Source: Engelhardtia mirabilis
GTDB taxonomy: Bacteria; Planctomycetota; UBA1135; GCA-002686595
Reading direction: 5' to 3'
Length of the DNA stretch: 64,000 nucleotides
Assembly: GCF_007748095.1 (NCBI RefSeq)
Contig: NZ_CP036287.1
Span: forward strand, 4,526,001-4,590,000
In this document: positions 52,215 through 62,567 of the stretch, in pieces
Layout: every line of letters starts with the position of its first letter
Position numbering within the stretch: position 1 is the first letter of the stretch
Program-made: the position numbers and the translations under genes
The notes under the pieces: generated by a model
Told to the model about the DNA's origin: nothing
Seen by the model: the letters and a program-made list of their open reading frames with translations, nothing else
Database searches by the model: none

Positions 52215-53030
52215 TCAGGGCCGTCCAGCCAGGGCCGAGCACAGGGCGGCGACCCGTTCGGGATCGACCGGCCGGTCCACACGGCCCCCCAATTTGATCG
52301 AGGTCCCCACGATGGCCGCATCGATCAGCCTCCGGTAGTCCCCCGCATTCTCGAGGCTCAGGCCCGAGCCCAGCAGCAGGGGCGCTTCCGGGCAAGCCTG
52401 GCGGACGGCCTCGAGGGCCGCCGGGTCGGCTGCCTCCCCGGTCCCCGCCCCGCTCACCACCAACCCGTCGGCGAGGCCGCGCCGGAGAGCATCGCGCGCC
52501 GCGTCAGCGATCGTGCCTCCGGCCAGGGGCTCGGCGTGCTTCACGTGGACGTCGGCCAGGATCGCGCAGGCGAGGCCGAGTCGCGCCCGCTCGCGCAGGG
52601 TCTCGTCGGCGCGCCCCTCCAGCAGCCCCTGGTCGGCCACCGCCGCGCCACAGTGCACATTGACCCGCAGGAACTCGGCTCCGGTCGCTGCACACAGCCC
52701 CAAGGCCGCACGCGCGTCGTTGCGCAGCACGTTGACCCCCACCGCCAGCTCGCCAACCGCCCGCTGAACCCGAGCCGTGGCCAGGGCCATGGCCGCCACG
52801 GTCTCCGGGTCGACGCGATCGCGCCGGAAGGGGATGTCGCCGAAGTTCTCGACGATGATCGCGTCCCCCCCACCCTCCGCGATGGCCAGGGCGTCGGCGA
52901 CAGCGCGCTCGAGGACCAAGGGCAGGTCGCCGCCATAGCGCGGCGCGCCCGGCAGGGCCCCCAGGTGCACGACGCCGATCAGTGCCGGGTGTCGCCGGCC
53001 GCGAAGGAAATTGAGCACAGCGGGAGTCAT
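52215..53030 (-). CDS. BtpA/SgcQ-family protein
   Basis: The product has 271 residues. It is a TIM-barrel-type protein with ALIGVVHLGALPGAPRYGG near the N-terminus, GGDAIIVENFGDIPF (about 54-68), LGVNVLRNDARAALGLCAAT-like block (about 97-117), LADVHVKHAEPLAGG (about 158-172), DGLVVSGAGTGEA and LLLGSGLSLEN. These blocks define the BtpA family, first named for photosystem I biogenesis in cyanobacteria but widespread in non-phototrophs, where it may be a sugar- or nucleotide-related enzyme. It is cytosolic and divergent from phoX with 45 nt between. Confidence 0.85.
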   Translation of the reverse strand: MTPAVLNFLRGRRHPALIGVVHLGALPGAPRYGGDLPLVLERAVADALAIAEGGGDAIIVENFGDIPFRRDRVDPETVAAMALATARVQRAVGELAVGVNVLRNDARAALGLCAATGAEFLRVNVHCGAAVADQGLLEGRADETLRERARLGLACAILADVHVKHAEPLAGGTIADAARDALRRGLADGLVVSGAGTGEAADPAALEAVRQACPEAPLLLGSGLSLENAGDYRRLIDAAIVGTSIKLGGRVDRPVDPERVAALCSALAGRP

Positions 53031-53075
53031 GGGCGGCCTACGTTAGCGGCCGCAACGCCCGTTCGGCAGCTATCC

Positions 53076-54959
53076 ATGACGACCTCTTCCCCCTCGCCCC
53101 GCGACGACTTCGAACGAATCGTCGAGCGGCGCTTCTCACGCCGCGAGGCCCTGCGCGCGACCGCGGCCGGCATCGCCCTGACCGCGTTCGCCCCGGGTGC
53201 CGCCGCGCGCCGACGTCCCTCGGCGAGTTCGCTCGGCTTCACCGAGGTTCGCCACGGACTGGACGAGGTCCATGAGGTCTCCGACGGTCACACCTGCGAG
53301 CCGCTGATCGCCTGGGGCGATCCGGTGGTCGCGGGAGCCGCCCCCCTCGACGTGCGCCGCCCCGACCCCGAGGCCCAGTCGACCCAGTTCGGACACGGCA
53401 ACGACTTCGTCGCGTTCTTGCCCCACCGAGGCCAGCCCCACTCGTCGACCCGCGGTCTGCTCGCCGTCAACCACGAGCACAGCGTCGGCAAGCTGATGTG
53501 GGCCGAGCCCGGCGCGGTGCCGCCGCTCGTGCGCGCTCGTGCGGAGCTCACGGCTCAAGGCCTGTCGGTGGTCGAGGTCACGCGCGTTGGCGGCTCCTGG
53601 AGCACCGTGCACGGCTCGCGCTTCGGTCGCCGCATCACCGGCGAGACGCCCATGCGCCTGTCCGGTCCGGCCGCTGGGCACGCGCGCCTGGCGACCTCCG
53701 CCGACCGCTCCGGCGGCTTGGTGCTGGGAACCTTCGGCAACTGCTCCGGCGGAACGACGCCCTGGGGCACGGTCCTGTCCGGCGAAGAGAACATCCACGA
53801 GCACTTCGGGGGCGCGGTTCCGACCGCAGGCCCCGAGGCCGACAACCACCGACGCATGGGGATGGGTGCCACGGTCTACGACTGGGCCGCCTGGATCCCG
53901 CGCTTCGACATGGAGCGCGAGCCCAACGAGCCCAACCGCTTCGGCTGGGTGGTCGAGGTCGACCCCCACGACCCCGACGCGCTGCCGGTCAAGCGCACGG
54001 CCCTGGGTCGCTTCAAGCACGAGGCCGCCGCCACCGTGGTCGATGCCAGCGGACGCCTGGTGGTTTACCTGGGCGACGACGAGCGCGGGCAGTGCCTGTA
54101 TCGCTACGTGTCGGACGGCGTGGTGGATCTGGAGCAGCGCAGCCGCAACGGCGAGCTGCTCGACCGCGGCGTCCTGTCGGTGGCGCGCTTCGAGTCCGAC
54201 GGCAGCCTGCGCTGGCTGCCGCTGGTGTTCGGCGAGGGCCCGCTGATCGAGCGCAACGGGTTCCGCTCCCAGGCCGACGTGTTGATCGAATGCCGCCGCG
54301 CCGCCGAGCTGCTCGGCGGCACGCCCCTCGATCGCCCCGAGGACGTGGAGGCCAACCCGGTCACGGGCCTGGTCTACGCGGCCATGACCAACAACACCCT
54401 GCGCGGCAAGCACCGCCATCAGCCGGTGGACGCCGCCAACCCGCGGCCCGAGAACCGCCACGGGCACGTGGTCGAGCTGATCCCGCCGGGCGAGCCCGGA
54501 GCCCGCCACCACGCGGCCTCCGCCTTCCGTTGGGAGCTGTTCCTGCTCGGCGGCGATCCGGGCGGCGACGTCGGCGCCCGCGCCCACCCCGACACCACCG
54601 TCGACGGCTGGTTGTCCTGCCCCGACAACCTGACCTTCGACTCCCGCGGGCGCCTGTGGATCGCCACCGACGGCATGGGCAAGCTCGGCCTGGGGGACGG
54701 CCTGTACGGCTGCGACACCGCCGGCGAGGGACGCGCCCTCACCCGCCAGTTCTTCCGCGCGCCGCGGGGAGCAGAGGTCTGCGGCCCGTGCTTCACGCCG
54801 GACGACCGCACCCTCTTCCTGGCGGTGCAGCACCCGGGCAACGAAGGCGGCTCGACCTTCGCGCAACCCTCCACCCGCTGGCCGGACTTCTCCCCCGACC
54901 TACCGCCGCGTCCGGCGGTGATGGTCGCCGAACGGCTCGACGGCGGACCGATTGGCTGA
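53076..54959 (+). CDS. phoX: PhoX-family alkaline phosphatase (DUF839), Tat-exported
   Basis: The product has 627 residues, with ATG at 53076. The N-terminus carries a twin-arginine signal (ERRFSRREALRATAAGIALT), so the protein is folded with cofactors before export to the periplasm. PhoX landmarks include FGHGNDFVAFLP, GLLAVNHEH, GTFGNCSGGTTPWGTVLSGE, GRFKHEAAATVVDASGRLVV, YLGDDERGQCLYRYV, LDRPEDVEANP, CPDNLTFDSRGRLWIATDG and FTPDDRTLFLAVQHPG, which in characterised members bind Ca2+ and Fe3+. It releases phosphate from phosphomonoesters. No pho box was identified. It is convergent with aspA. Confidence 0.9.
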   Translation: MTTSSPSPRDDFERIVERRFSRREALRATAAGIALTAFAPGAAARRRPSASSLGFTEVRHGLDEVHEVSDGHTCEPLIAWGDPVVAGAAPLDVRRPDPEAQSTQFGHGNDFVAFLPHRGQPHSSTRGLLAVNHEHSVGKLMWAEPGAVPPLVRARAELTAQGLSVVEVTRVGGSWSTVHGSRFGRRITGETPMRLSGPAAGHARLATSADRSGGLVLGTFGNCSGGTTPWGTVLSGEENIHEHFGGAVPTAGPEADNHRRMGMGATVYDWAAWIPRFDMEREPNEPNRFGWVVEVDPHDPDALPVKRTALGRFKHEAAATVVDASGRLVVYLGDDERGQCLYRYVSDGVVDLEQRSRNGELLDRGVLSVARFESDGSLRWLPLVFGEGPLIERNGFRSQADVLIECRRAAELLGGTPLDRPEDVEANPVTGLVYAAMTNNTLRGKHRHQPVDAANPRPENRHGHVVELIPPGEPGARHHAASAFRWELFLLGGDPGGDVGARAHPDTTVDGWLSCPDNLTFDSRGRLWIATDGMGKLGLGDGLYGCDTAGEGRALTRQFFRAPRGAEVCGPCFTPDDRTLFLAVQHPGNEGGSTFAQPSTRWPDFSPDLPPRPAVMVAERLDGGPIG

Positions 54960-54978
54960 GCGGCCCCGCTGGGCCCCG

Positions 54979-55003
54979 CGCTTCAGCGGCCGTTGACCGC
55001 GCT

Positions 55004-55020
<17 letters not shown>
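54979..55020. repeat. 21-bp tandem duplication across the aspA stop
   Basis: CGCTTCAGCGGCCGTTG followed by A or G and CCG occurs twice in direct succession (54979-54999 and 55000-55020). The right copy encodes the end of aspA including its TGA (55004-55006); the left copy is a duplicate downstream of that stop. It is in a convergent intergenic space. Confidence 0.8.
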
Positions 55021-56875
<1,855 letters not shown>

Positions 56876-56975
56876 CGCGTGGGGGGAGGGGGGGGCTGCG
56901 GGTGGCCGGACGGTCAACCGGGCGGGAGAGCATACGCGCCCGAGCAGGGGCGGGATCATTCGTCCCACCGGGTCA

Positions 56976-57100
56976 TGTGGAGGCGGGACGTACGGTGGCG
57001 GGACCATTCGTCCCACCGGGGCGCAGCGTCGCCGGCAGATCCGGCGACGCTGCGCCCCGGTGGGACGAATGGTCCCGCCACCGTACGTCCCGCCTCCACA
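56976..57100. repeat. Perfect palindrome: 60-bp arms, 5-nt loop
   Basis: Bases 56976-57035 and 57041-57100 are exact reverse complements around the loop CAGAT. A further partial copy of one arm (CATTCGTCCCACCGGG, at about 56957) lies just outside on the aspA side. The structure stands 9 nt after the amidohydrolase stop (57110) and 100 nt before the aspA start, both read on the minus strand. As RNA it would be an extremely stable hairpin and could separate the two genes' expression. Confidence 0.97.
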
Positions 57101-57109
57101 CGACCCTGC

Positions 57110-58768
57110 TCAGTCCCGCGCGAACACGACCCGCCCCCCCACCACCGTGGCGACGACCCGCGCCTCGGCCAGGCTCTCCTCACTGGCGAAGAGGTCCCGG
57201 TCGACCAGCACCAAGTCGCCCACGTAGCCGGGGATCAGGGCCCCGCTCCAGCCCTCGCTGTGGAGCGCGAACGCCGCCCCGCGGGTGTAGGCCGTCAGTG
57301 CCTCGTCCAGGGTCAGTGACTGCTCGGGTACGAAGGTCTTGCCGTCGAGGGTCCCGGCCTCGACCGCCGCGGCCAGGCCCAGTAAGGGATCGGCGCTCAC
57401 CACCGGCCAGTCGCTGCCGAAGGCCAGGGTCGCGCCGGAGTCGACCAGGTCACGGAAAGCGTAGGACGTCGCGCAACGCACGGGGCCAATGCGCGTCTGG
57501 GCGTAACGACCGTCGTCGGCCTTGTGGTACGGCTGCATCGACGCCACCACGCCCAGCTCGGCGAAGCGGCCGACGTCCTCGGGCGCCAGGTGCTGGGCGT
57601 GCTCGACCCGCGGGCGCAGGTCGGCGCGGCGCTCGACCGGGATGGCCTCGTACCAATCGAGGATGGTGCGGTTGGCGCGATCGCCGATGGCGTGCACAGC
57701 CGGCTGTAGGCCGCGGTCCGCGGCCAGGTCGATCAGCGTCTTCAGCTCTCCCGTCTCGGCCAGGGCCAGGGGGAAGCCGACGTTGCCCGGCGCGTCGTCG
57801 AAGTCCGCGAGCATCCACGCCGTGTGCGACCCCAGGCTGCCGTCCATGAAGCCCTTGAAGCCGAGCAACTCGACGTTCGGCGAGAGGGTCCGCGGCCGAT
57901 CGAGCCAGGCCAGGGCGCGACTCCAGGCCGAGAGGGTCGGGCCCGCGTCGCGCACCGTAGCGCGCACGCGCAGGGTCAGCTCGCCCGCGCTGTCGAGGGG
58001 CACGAGCTCCTGCTCGATCGTCGCGCGCGAGTCGATCGCCCCCACCTGGGTCAGGCCCCAGGCGTTGGCCTGGGCCAGGGCCTGACGCATCAGCGCGCGA
58101 CGGCCCTCGACCGTGTCCGCCGCCGAGGGAGCATCCACGAGGCCCATGGCGCTCTCGTACAGGGCCCCATCGGGCTGGCCGTCCGCGAGCCGTCCGATCT
58201 TGCCGCCGGCCGGGTCGGCGGGGCCCTCGGCGTCGATCCCGGCCAGCTCGAGGGCGCGGCTCGATGCGATCAGGCTGTGGCCGTCCATGCGCACCAGCAC
58301 CACCGGCCGCTCCCCCGCCGCCGCTTGGAGCTCGTCCGCGCGCGGCGCTCGCGGATCGGGCCAGCTCTCCGCCGACCAACCGCGCCCGACGATCCAATCG
58401 CCGGCGTCCGTGGCCGCCGCCCGCCGGGCCACCAGCTCGAGCAGCGCCTCTCGACTGGCCGCCCCGCGCACGTCGAGGAGCGCGAAGCCTTCCGCCGCGC
58501 CGGCCAGGTGGACGTGGGCGTCGATCAGGCCCGGCAGCACGCTGCGCCCCCGGGCCTCCAGCACCACGGTGTCCTCGTCGATCAGGTGAGCCGGCGGCTC
58601 CCCCATGCCGAGGGAGTGCACGCGACCGTCCATGATCGCGACCCACTCGGCGTCGGGTTGCTCGGGGTCGGCGGTCCACACCCGTCCGTCCCGCACGACC
58701 AGGTCCGCCGCGCCGTCGCCGGCCGACGCGAGCGCTCCAAGCGCGAGCGCCGCAAACAGTTGCATCAT
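57110..58768 (-). CDS. Exported amidohydrolase, YtcJ/ExoB-like
   Basis: The product has 552 residues. ATG 58768 (a TTG at 58780 overlapping the previous stop is possible) begins a signal peptide (MMQLFAALALGALASAGDGA). Amidohydrolase-superfamily motifs are VLPGLIDAHVHLAGAAEG (metal HxH, about 78-95), VVLVRMDGHSLIAS, GFKGFMDGSLGSHTAWM, PAVHAIGDRANRTILDWYEA, PRVEHAQHLAPED and FGSDWPVVSADPLLGLAAAV. The order fits the YtcJ-like group of zinc hydrolases of unknown substrate. It lies just downstream of the small gene at 58777-59181. A huge hairpin follows its stop. Confidence 0.88.
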   Translation of the reverse strand: MMQLFAALALGALASAGDGAADLVVRDGRVWTADPEQPDAEWVAIMDGRVHSLGMGEPPAHLIDEDTVVLEARGRSVLPGLIDAHVHLAGAAEGFALLDVRGAASREALLELVARRAAATDAGDWIVGRGWSAESWPDPRAPRADELQAAAGERPVVLVRMDGHSLIASSRALELAGIDAEGPADPAGGKIGRLADGQPDGALYESAMGLVDAPSAADTVEGRRALMRQALAQANAWGLTQVGAIDSRATIEQELVPLDSAGELTLRVRATVRDAGPTLSAWSRALAWLDRPRTLSPNVELLGFKGFMDGSLGSHTAWMLADFDDAPGNVGFPLALAETGELKTLIDLAADRGLQPAVHAIGDRANRTILDWYEAIPVERRADLRPRVEHAQHLAPEDVGRFAELGVVASMQPYHKADDGRYAQTRIGPVRCATSYAFRDLVDSGATLAFGSDWPVVSADPLLGLAAAVEAGTLDGKTFVPEQSLTLDEALTAYTRGAAFALHSEGWSGALIPGYVGDLVLVDRDLFASEESLAEARVVATVVGGRVVFARD

Positions 58769-58776
58769 CGTAGTCC

Positions 58777-59181
58777 TCAAGCTCGGAGCCAGTCGAGGGC
58801 GGCGTCGCGCCGGCCCTCGGGGAAGAAGCGCACCACCGCCTCGGTCAACAGCATCTCACCCACGCGCACCAGGAACTCCCGGTGACGCTCCTCCCCGACC
58901 ACGGCGCAGGCCTCGACGGTCTCGAGCAACTGCGACGTGAACTCGAAGCTGCGCCAGGGCTGGCCCGGCTCGTCCGTGCCCAGCGCAGTCACCTCGAGCA
59001 ACACGGCGGCGGGATCACCCGCGTGGCTGACCAGGGTCTCGAGCGTCCGAGGGAAGCGGGAGTAGTCCCCGATCAACTGGGCGCCGTCCACCCGCACCGC
59101 GAGCAACCCCTCGTCACACAGCTCGTCGAGTGTCTCGTGCACGGCGTGGAGGATAGCGGTCGCGGGATCGAAGGTTGACAT
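58777..59181 (-). CDS. Small protein of unknown function
   Basis: The product has 134 residues, with ATG at 59181. It is predicted mixed alpha/beta (ATAILHAVHETLDELCDEGL, AAVLLEVTALGTDEP, REFLVRVGEMLLTEAVVRFF), acidic overall, without signal peptide or recognisable motif. It lies between the ECF sigma gene (37 nt upstream) and the amidohydrolase (8 nt downstream), all in the same direction, so it may be part of the sigma factor's operon. Confidence 0.55.
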   Translation of the reverse strand: MSTFDPATAILHAVHETLDELCDEGLLAVRVDGAQLIGDYSRFPRTLETLVSHAGDPAAVLLEVTALGTDEPGQPWRSFEFTSQLLETVEACAVVGEERHREFLVRVGEMLLTEAVVRFFPEGRRDAALDWLRA

Positions 59182-59218
59182 CGGACCCGGAACGGCCTGC
59201 AGGCTCGTCGTCCCCCTC

Positions 59219-59872
59219 TCAGTCCGACAGGCGCTGCCGAACCGCCTTCGAGAGCGCGATCCTGGCGCGCGCGTGGAGCATGGTGGCGGCCCCCTCGGAG
59301 TCGCGACCCAGCTCCTGAGCGACATCGCGCCAACTCAGGCCCAAGTAGTCTCGTAGCAGGAGCACTTCGCGATGTTGCTCGGACAGCCCGTCCATGGCGA
59401 CCAAGATGATCTCGCTGGCCTCGGCCCTCGCCGCGGCCTCGGGTGGCAGGGTCGAGTCCCCGGCGGGATCGAACCTCACGCTACCCGAGGTGGCCTGCCG
59501 CCCCAGACTCTCGATCGCGCGGTCCCGTCGCACATCGCGCTTGGCGGCCTGCAAGTAGTCGAGCTCTCCACGGATCTGGTTGATGGCGATGGTCGACAGC
59601 CAACACATGAAGGCCCCCTCGGTCCGGTACTCGAAGGACTCGATCCCCGCCAAGGCGTGAAGGAAGGTCCGCTGAACCAGGTCGTCGATGTCCGTTCGAC
59701 CGCGCAGGGAGGGACCGATCTTCGAGCGCACGACCATGCGTACGCGCTCGTAGTAGCGCTCGAACAGCCGGTTCAGCGCCCCGTCGTCCCCTTCGCGGTA
59801 GCGCTCCAGAAGCTGGACCGTAGCCGTCAACGATTGCTGTTCAGCGACCGAGAGAGATTCGTCGTGGTCCAT
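59219..59872 (-). CDS. ECF-type RNA polymerase sigma factor
   Basis: The product has 217 residues, with ATG at 59872. Sigma region 2 is visible at about 30-100 (LNRLFERYYERVRMVVRSKI, DIDDLVQRTFLHAL, GAFMCWLSTIAINQIRGELD). A linker follows with LQAAKRDVRRDRAIESL, a feature of planctomycete sigma-70 subfamilies. Region 4 is at about 155-210 (MDGLSEQHREVLLLRDYLGL, SWRDVAQELGRDSEGA). It directs RNA polymerase to a specific promoter set. No anti-sigma gene is adjacent, so control may be by another route. Confidence 0.9.
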   Translation of the reverse strand: MDHDESLSVAEQQSLTATVQLLERYREGDDGALNRLFERYYERVRMVVRSKIGPSLRGRTDIDDLVQRTFLHALAGIESFEYRTEGAFMCWLSTIAINQIRGELDYLQAAKRDVRRDRAIESLGRQATSGSVRFDPAGDSTLPPEAAARAEASEIILVAMDGLSEQHREVLLLRDYLGLSWRDVAQELGRDSEGAATMLHARARIALSKAVRQRLSD

Positions 59873-59901
59873 CGAGTCGGGCGAGATTCGGAAGCGGGTT
59901 G

Positions 59902-61581
59902 CTACCGTCGGCCACTGCGGAGGATCGACCACAGCAGCCCGGCACCCACGGCACAGGAGGTCAGGAAGCCGAGCAGGCCGAGGACAGGAATCCCCAGCAG
60001 CATCGGCCCCTTGTCCACGGTCATGGCGATCGACGTGCCCACGATCAGCGCCGCGGTGATCATGCCGACGGTGACGCGGTTGGCGCTCTCGGTGATGCGG
60101 TCGCCGAACTCGGGGAGGCGGTTGACGCGCACTTCGAGGCGCAGCTTGCCGCGGCGCGCCTTGTCGAAGAGCTGGCGCAGGTCGCGGGGCAGCTCGCGCA
60201 CGAGCCCCGCCAGGTCCTCGGTCTGCCGGCCGAGGACGTTCAGCAGCGAATGCTGCTCGCGGATCGCCCGCTCGGCCATGGGTTGGATCTTCGAGGTCAG
60301 GTCGAAGTCCGGGTCGAGCTCGCGGCCCAGGTTGTCCAGAAGGGCGAAGACGCGAATCAAGCTCGACATGTCGGCGGGCAGGATCAAGCCGTTCTCGCGC
60401 ACCATGTCGACCACGTCCCCGAGCACCGCCTGCAGGTCGACATCGCCCAACTTGGCGCCGTGGTAGCGGTCGATGAAGGCGCGCGCGTCCTGGGCGAGCA
60501 GCTCGGTGTCGACCTCCTCCTCGTCGCCGGCCCAGTCGAGCAGCACCGCGACCACCCGCCGTTCGTCGCGCTTGAACACGGCCACGAGCAGGTTCATGAA
60601 CTCCTCGCGGCGTCGCTCGGACAGGCGCCCGACCATGCCGCAGTCGAGCAGCACGAGCCGTGCCTGGGGCTGGAAGAACACGTTCCCCGGGTGCGGATCG
60701 GCGTGGTAGATGCCGTCCACGAAGATCATCTTCAGGATCGCGTCGGCACCGCGCGCGGCGAGCAAGGGCCCCTCGCCCGTACCGGGCTCGTGCTCGTGCG
60801 CCCACTCGCCCGCCGAGACGCCGTCGACGAAGGCCAACACCAACAGGCGTTCGCGGGTGAACTCGTCGATCACTTCGGGCACCTCGACGAACTCGTCGTC
60901 GGCGAGGTTGCGACCGATCAGTTCGGTGTTGCGCGCCTCGAGGGACAGGTCGAGCTCCTCCCGCAGGGTCCGCGAGAACAGGCGCACCATCTGCACCGGG
61001 CGGTAGCGGCGCAGCTCGGGCAGCTCCTGCTCGGTCAGCTCGGCGAAGCGCTCCAACAGGCGCAGGTCCGCCTCGACCTTGGCGCGGATCCCCGGGCGCC
61101 GGATCTTGAGCACCACCCGTCGACCGTCGGACAACCTCGCCGAGTGCACCTGCCCGATCGAGCCCGCCGCCAGGGGCGTCTCGTCGAAGCCCTCGAAGAG
61201 CTCGCGCGGGTCGGCGCCCAGGTCCTCCTCGAGCTGCGGCAGGAGCTCGGCGAAGGGCACTGGAGTGACGGCCTGGTGTAGGCGCTCGAACTCGGTGATC
61301 CAGTCCGGCGACAGGAGGTCGGGGCGCGTCGCCAGGAGCTGTCCGAACTTGACGAAGGTCGGCCCCAGTTGCTCCAGCGCCCGCCGCACCCGCTCGTGGG
61401 TCGGCATCTCGCGCAGTTGGTCGGCACCGGACCAGTGCAGGGCGCGTCCCGCGCGCTCGAGGGGTCCGGACAGACCCATGCGCTGGACCACGTCACCCAA
61501 GCCGTGGCGGGCGAAGGTAGAGGCGATCTCTTGCAGGCGCCCCAGGTCGCGGGCGGCGAACAGCACGTCGAGCACGGACAT
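59902..61581 (-). CDS. ubiB: ABC1/UbiB-family atypical kinase
   Basis: The product has 559 residues, with ATG at 61581. It has the UbiB hallmarks: a KxGQ-type motif (FVKFGQLLATRPDLLS, about 93-108), the Ala-rich loop PLAAGSIGQVHSARL, VVLKIRRPGIRAKVEADL, then HADPHPGNVFF and LLDCGMVG as the metal-binding and catalytic loops. Two C-terminal transmembrane helices (about 505-555) anchor it. UbiB proteins support quinone synthesis or transport. Here the menaquinone genes mqnB and mqnD start divergently 278 nt away, which fits a quinone role. It is probably co-transcribed with the sigma factor gene 29 nt downstream. Confidence 0.9.
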   Translation of the reverse strand: MSVLDVLFAARDLGRLQEIASTFARHGLGDVVQRMGLSGPLERAGRALHWSGADQLREMPTHERVRRALEQLGPTFVKFGQLLATRPDLLSPDWITEFERLHQAVTPVPFAELLPQLEEDLGADPRELFEGFDETPLAAGSIGQVHSARLSDGRRVVLKIRRPGIRAKVEADLRLLERFAELTEQELPELRRYRPVQMVRLFSRTLREELDLSLEARNTELIGRNLADDEFVEVPEVIDEFTRERLLVLAFVDGVSAGEWAHEHEPGTGEGPLLAARGADAILKMIFVDGIYHADPHPGNVFFQPQARLVLLDCGMVGRLSERRREEFMNLLVAVFKRDERRVVAVLLDWAGDEEEVDTELLAQDARAFIDRYHGAKLGDVDLQAVLGDVVDMVRENGLILPADMSSLIRVFALLDNLGRELDPDFDLTSKIQPMAERAIREQHSLLNVLGRQTEDLAGLVRELPRDLRQLFDKARRGKLRLEVRVNRLPEFGDRITESANRVTVGMITAALIVGTSIAMTVDKGPMLLGIPVLGLLGFLTSCAVGAGLLWSILRSGRR

Positions 61582-61859
61582 GGGCCCGACTATGGACACC
61601 GGCGCGGCCCGAAGCCAGCCCCACGCACGGGTGGCCCAGACCCCGCTGGCGCGGTCCATCCATGAACGCGCGCCCGAGACACCCTGATCCGCCTGCTGTT
61701 CGGGCCTCTCGGTCCCAGTCGGCGCCCTGCGAACGCCAGCCTGCTCGACCACCCTTCGCGGTCACCCTCGCGGGTGCCATCCACGGTGCAGCGGCGCGAG
61801 GCGTGCGGCGCAGTTTCGAGCACGTCTTCGTCGTTGGTCCGGGCTAGTCTCTGCGCGCC

Positions 61860-62567
61860 ATGGTCGAACGCGCCGCCGGATCCGGCTCTCCCACCCTGCT
61901 GCTGTTTCCCACCGAGTTGGAGCAGCGCCGCTTCCTCGACGCCGGCGGTCTGCCCGTCGGCCTGGCGCTTCAGGCCCTCTGCGGCTTTGGTCCCGTGGCC
62001 GCCGCGGCCCGCACGGCCGAGCTGTGCGCGCGCGTCGCGCCGCGGCGGGTGCTGTTGATCGGGATCGCCGGTGCCTACGACGTGGAGCGCGATCCGGTGG
62101 GCTGTGCGCGGGTCTTCGAAGGCACGGCCCTGGACGGGGTCGGCGCAGGAGAGGGCGCTGGCTTCCGCGGCCCCACGGCCCTGGGCTTTCCCCAGTGGCC
62201 GTCTCGACCGGGTGTCGACGGCGCTGCGATCGAAGACCGCCTGCCCCTGTGGCGCCCGCAGCAGTCGACGAACGACCGTTACCGCGGCGGCGGAACCCTG
62301 CTGACCACCTGCGCCGCCGCCGACGGACCCGAGATGGCCGCGCGACGCCGCGAGCGCTTCGCGGACGCGGGGGCCGAGGACATGGAGGGATTCGCCGTGG
62401 CCTTCGCCTGCACCCTGGCGCGGGTGCCGGTGGCGGTGGTGCGCGGCATCTCCAACCTGGTGGGCGATCGCGACGGCACGCGCTGGCGCATCCCCCAGGC
62501 CTTGGCGAGCGCTCGGGAGGCCGCGTTGGAGATCCTGGCCCAGGACGCCTGGGAGCCTTCGGCGTGA
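61860..62567 (+). CDS. mqnB: Futalosine hydrolase
   Basis: The product has 235 residues, with ATG at 61860. This nucleoside-phosphorylase-fold enzyme (MTA/SAH nucleosidase type) cleaves futalosine to dehypoxanthine futalosine plus hypoxanthine in the futalosine menaquinone pathway. Motifs include VLLIGIAGAYD, the substrate loop GAEDMEGFAVAFACTLARVP with the catalytic-site Glu, and VVRGISNLVGDRD. Its TGA overlaps the mqnD GTG (GTGA), so the two are coupled; together they mark the futalosine rather than the Men route. Length fits the family. Confidence 0.9.
   Translation: MVERAAGSGSPTLLLFPTELEQRRFLDAGGLPVGLALQALCGFGPVAAAARTAELCARVAPRRVLLIGIAGAYDVERDPVGCARVFEGTALDGVGAGEGAGFRGPTALGFPQWPSRPGVDGAAIEDRLPLWRPQQSTNDRYRGGGTLLTTCAAADGPEMAARRRERFADAGAEDMEGFAVAFACTLARVPVAVVRGISNLVGDRDGTRWRIPQALASAREAALEILAQDAWEPSA

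Noticed and set aside
56876..57016. Upstream extension of aspA through the palindrome
   Set aside because: It would encode a Pro/Val-rich repeat from the palindrome arm and leave the cNMP domain start internal. ATG 56875 gives a compact start.
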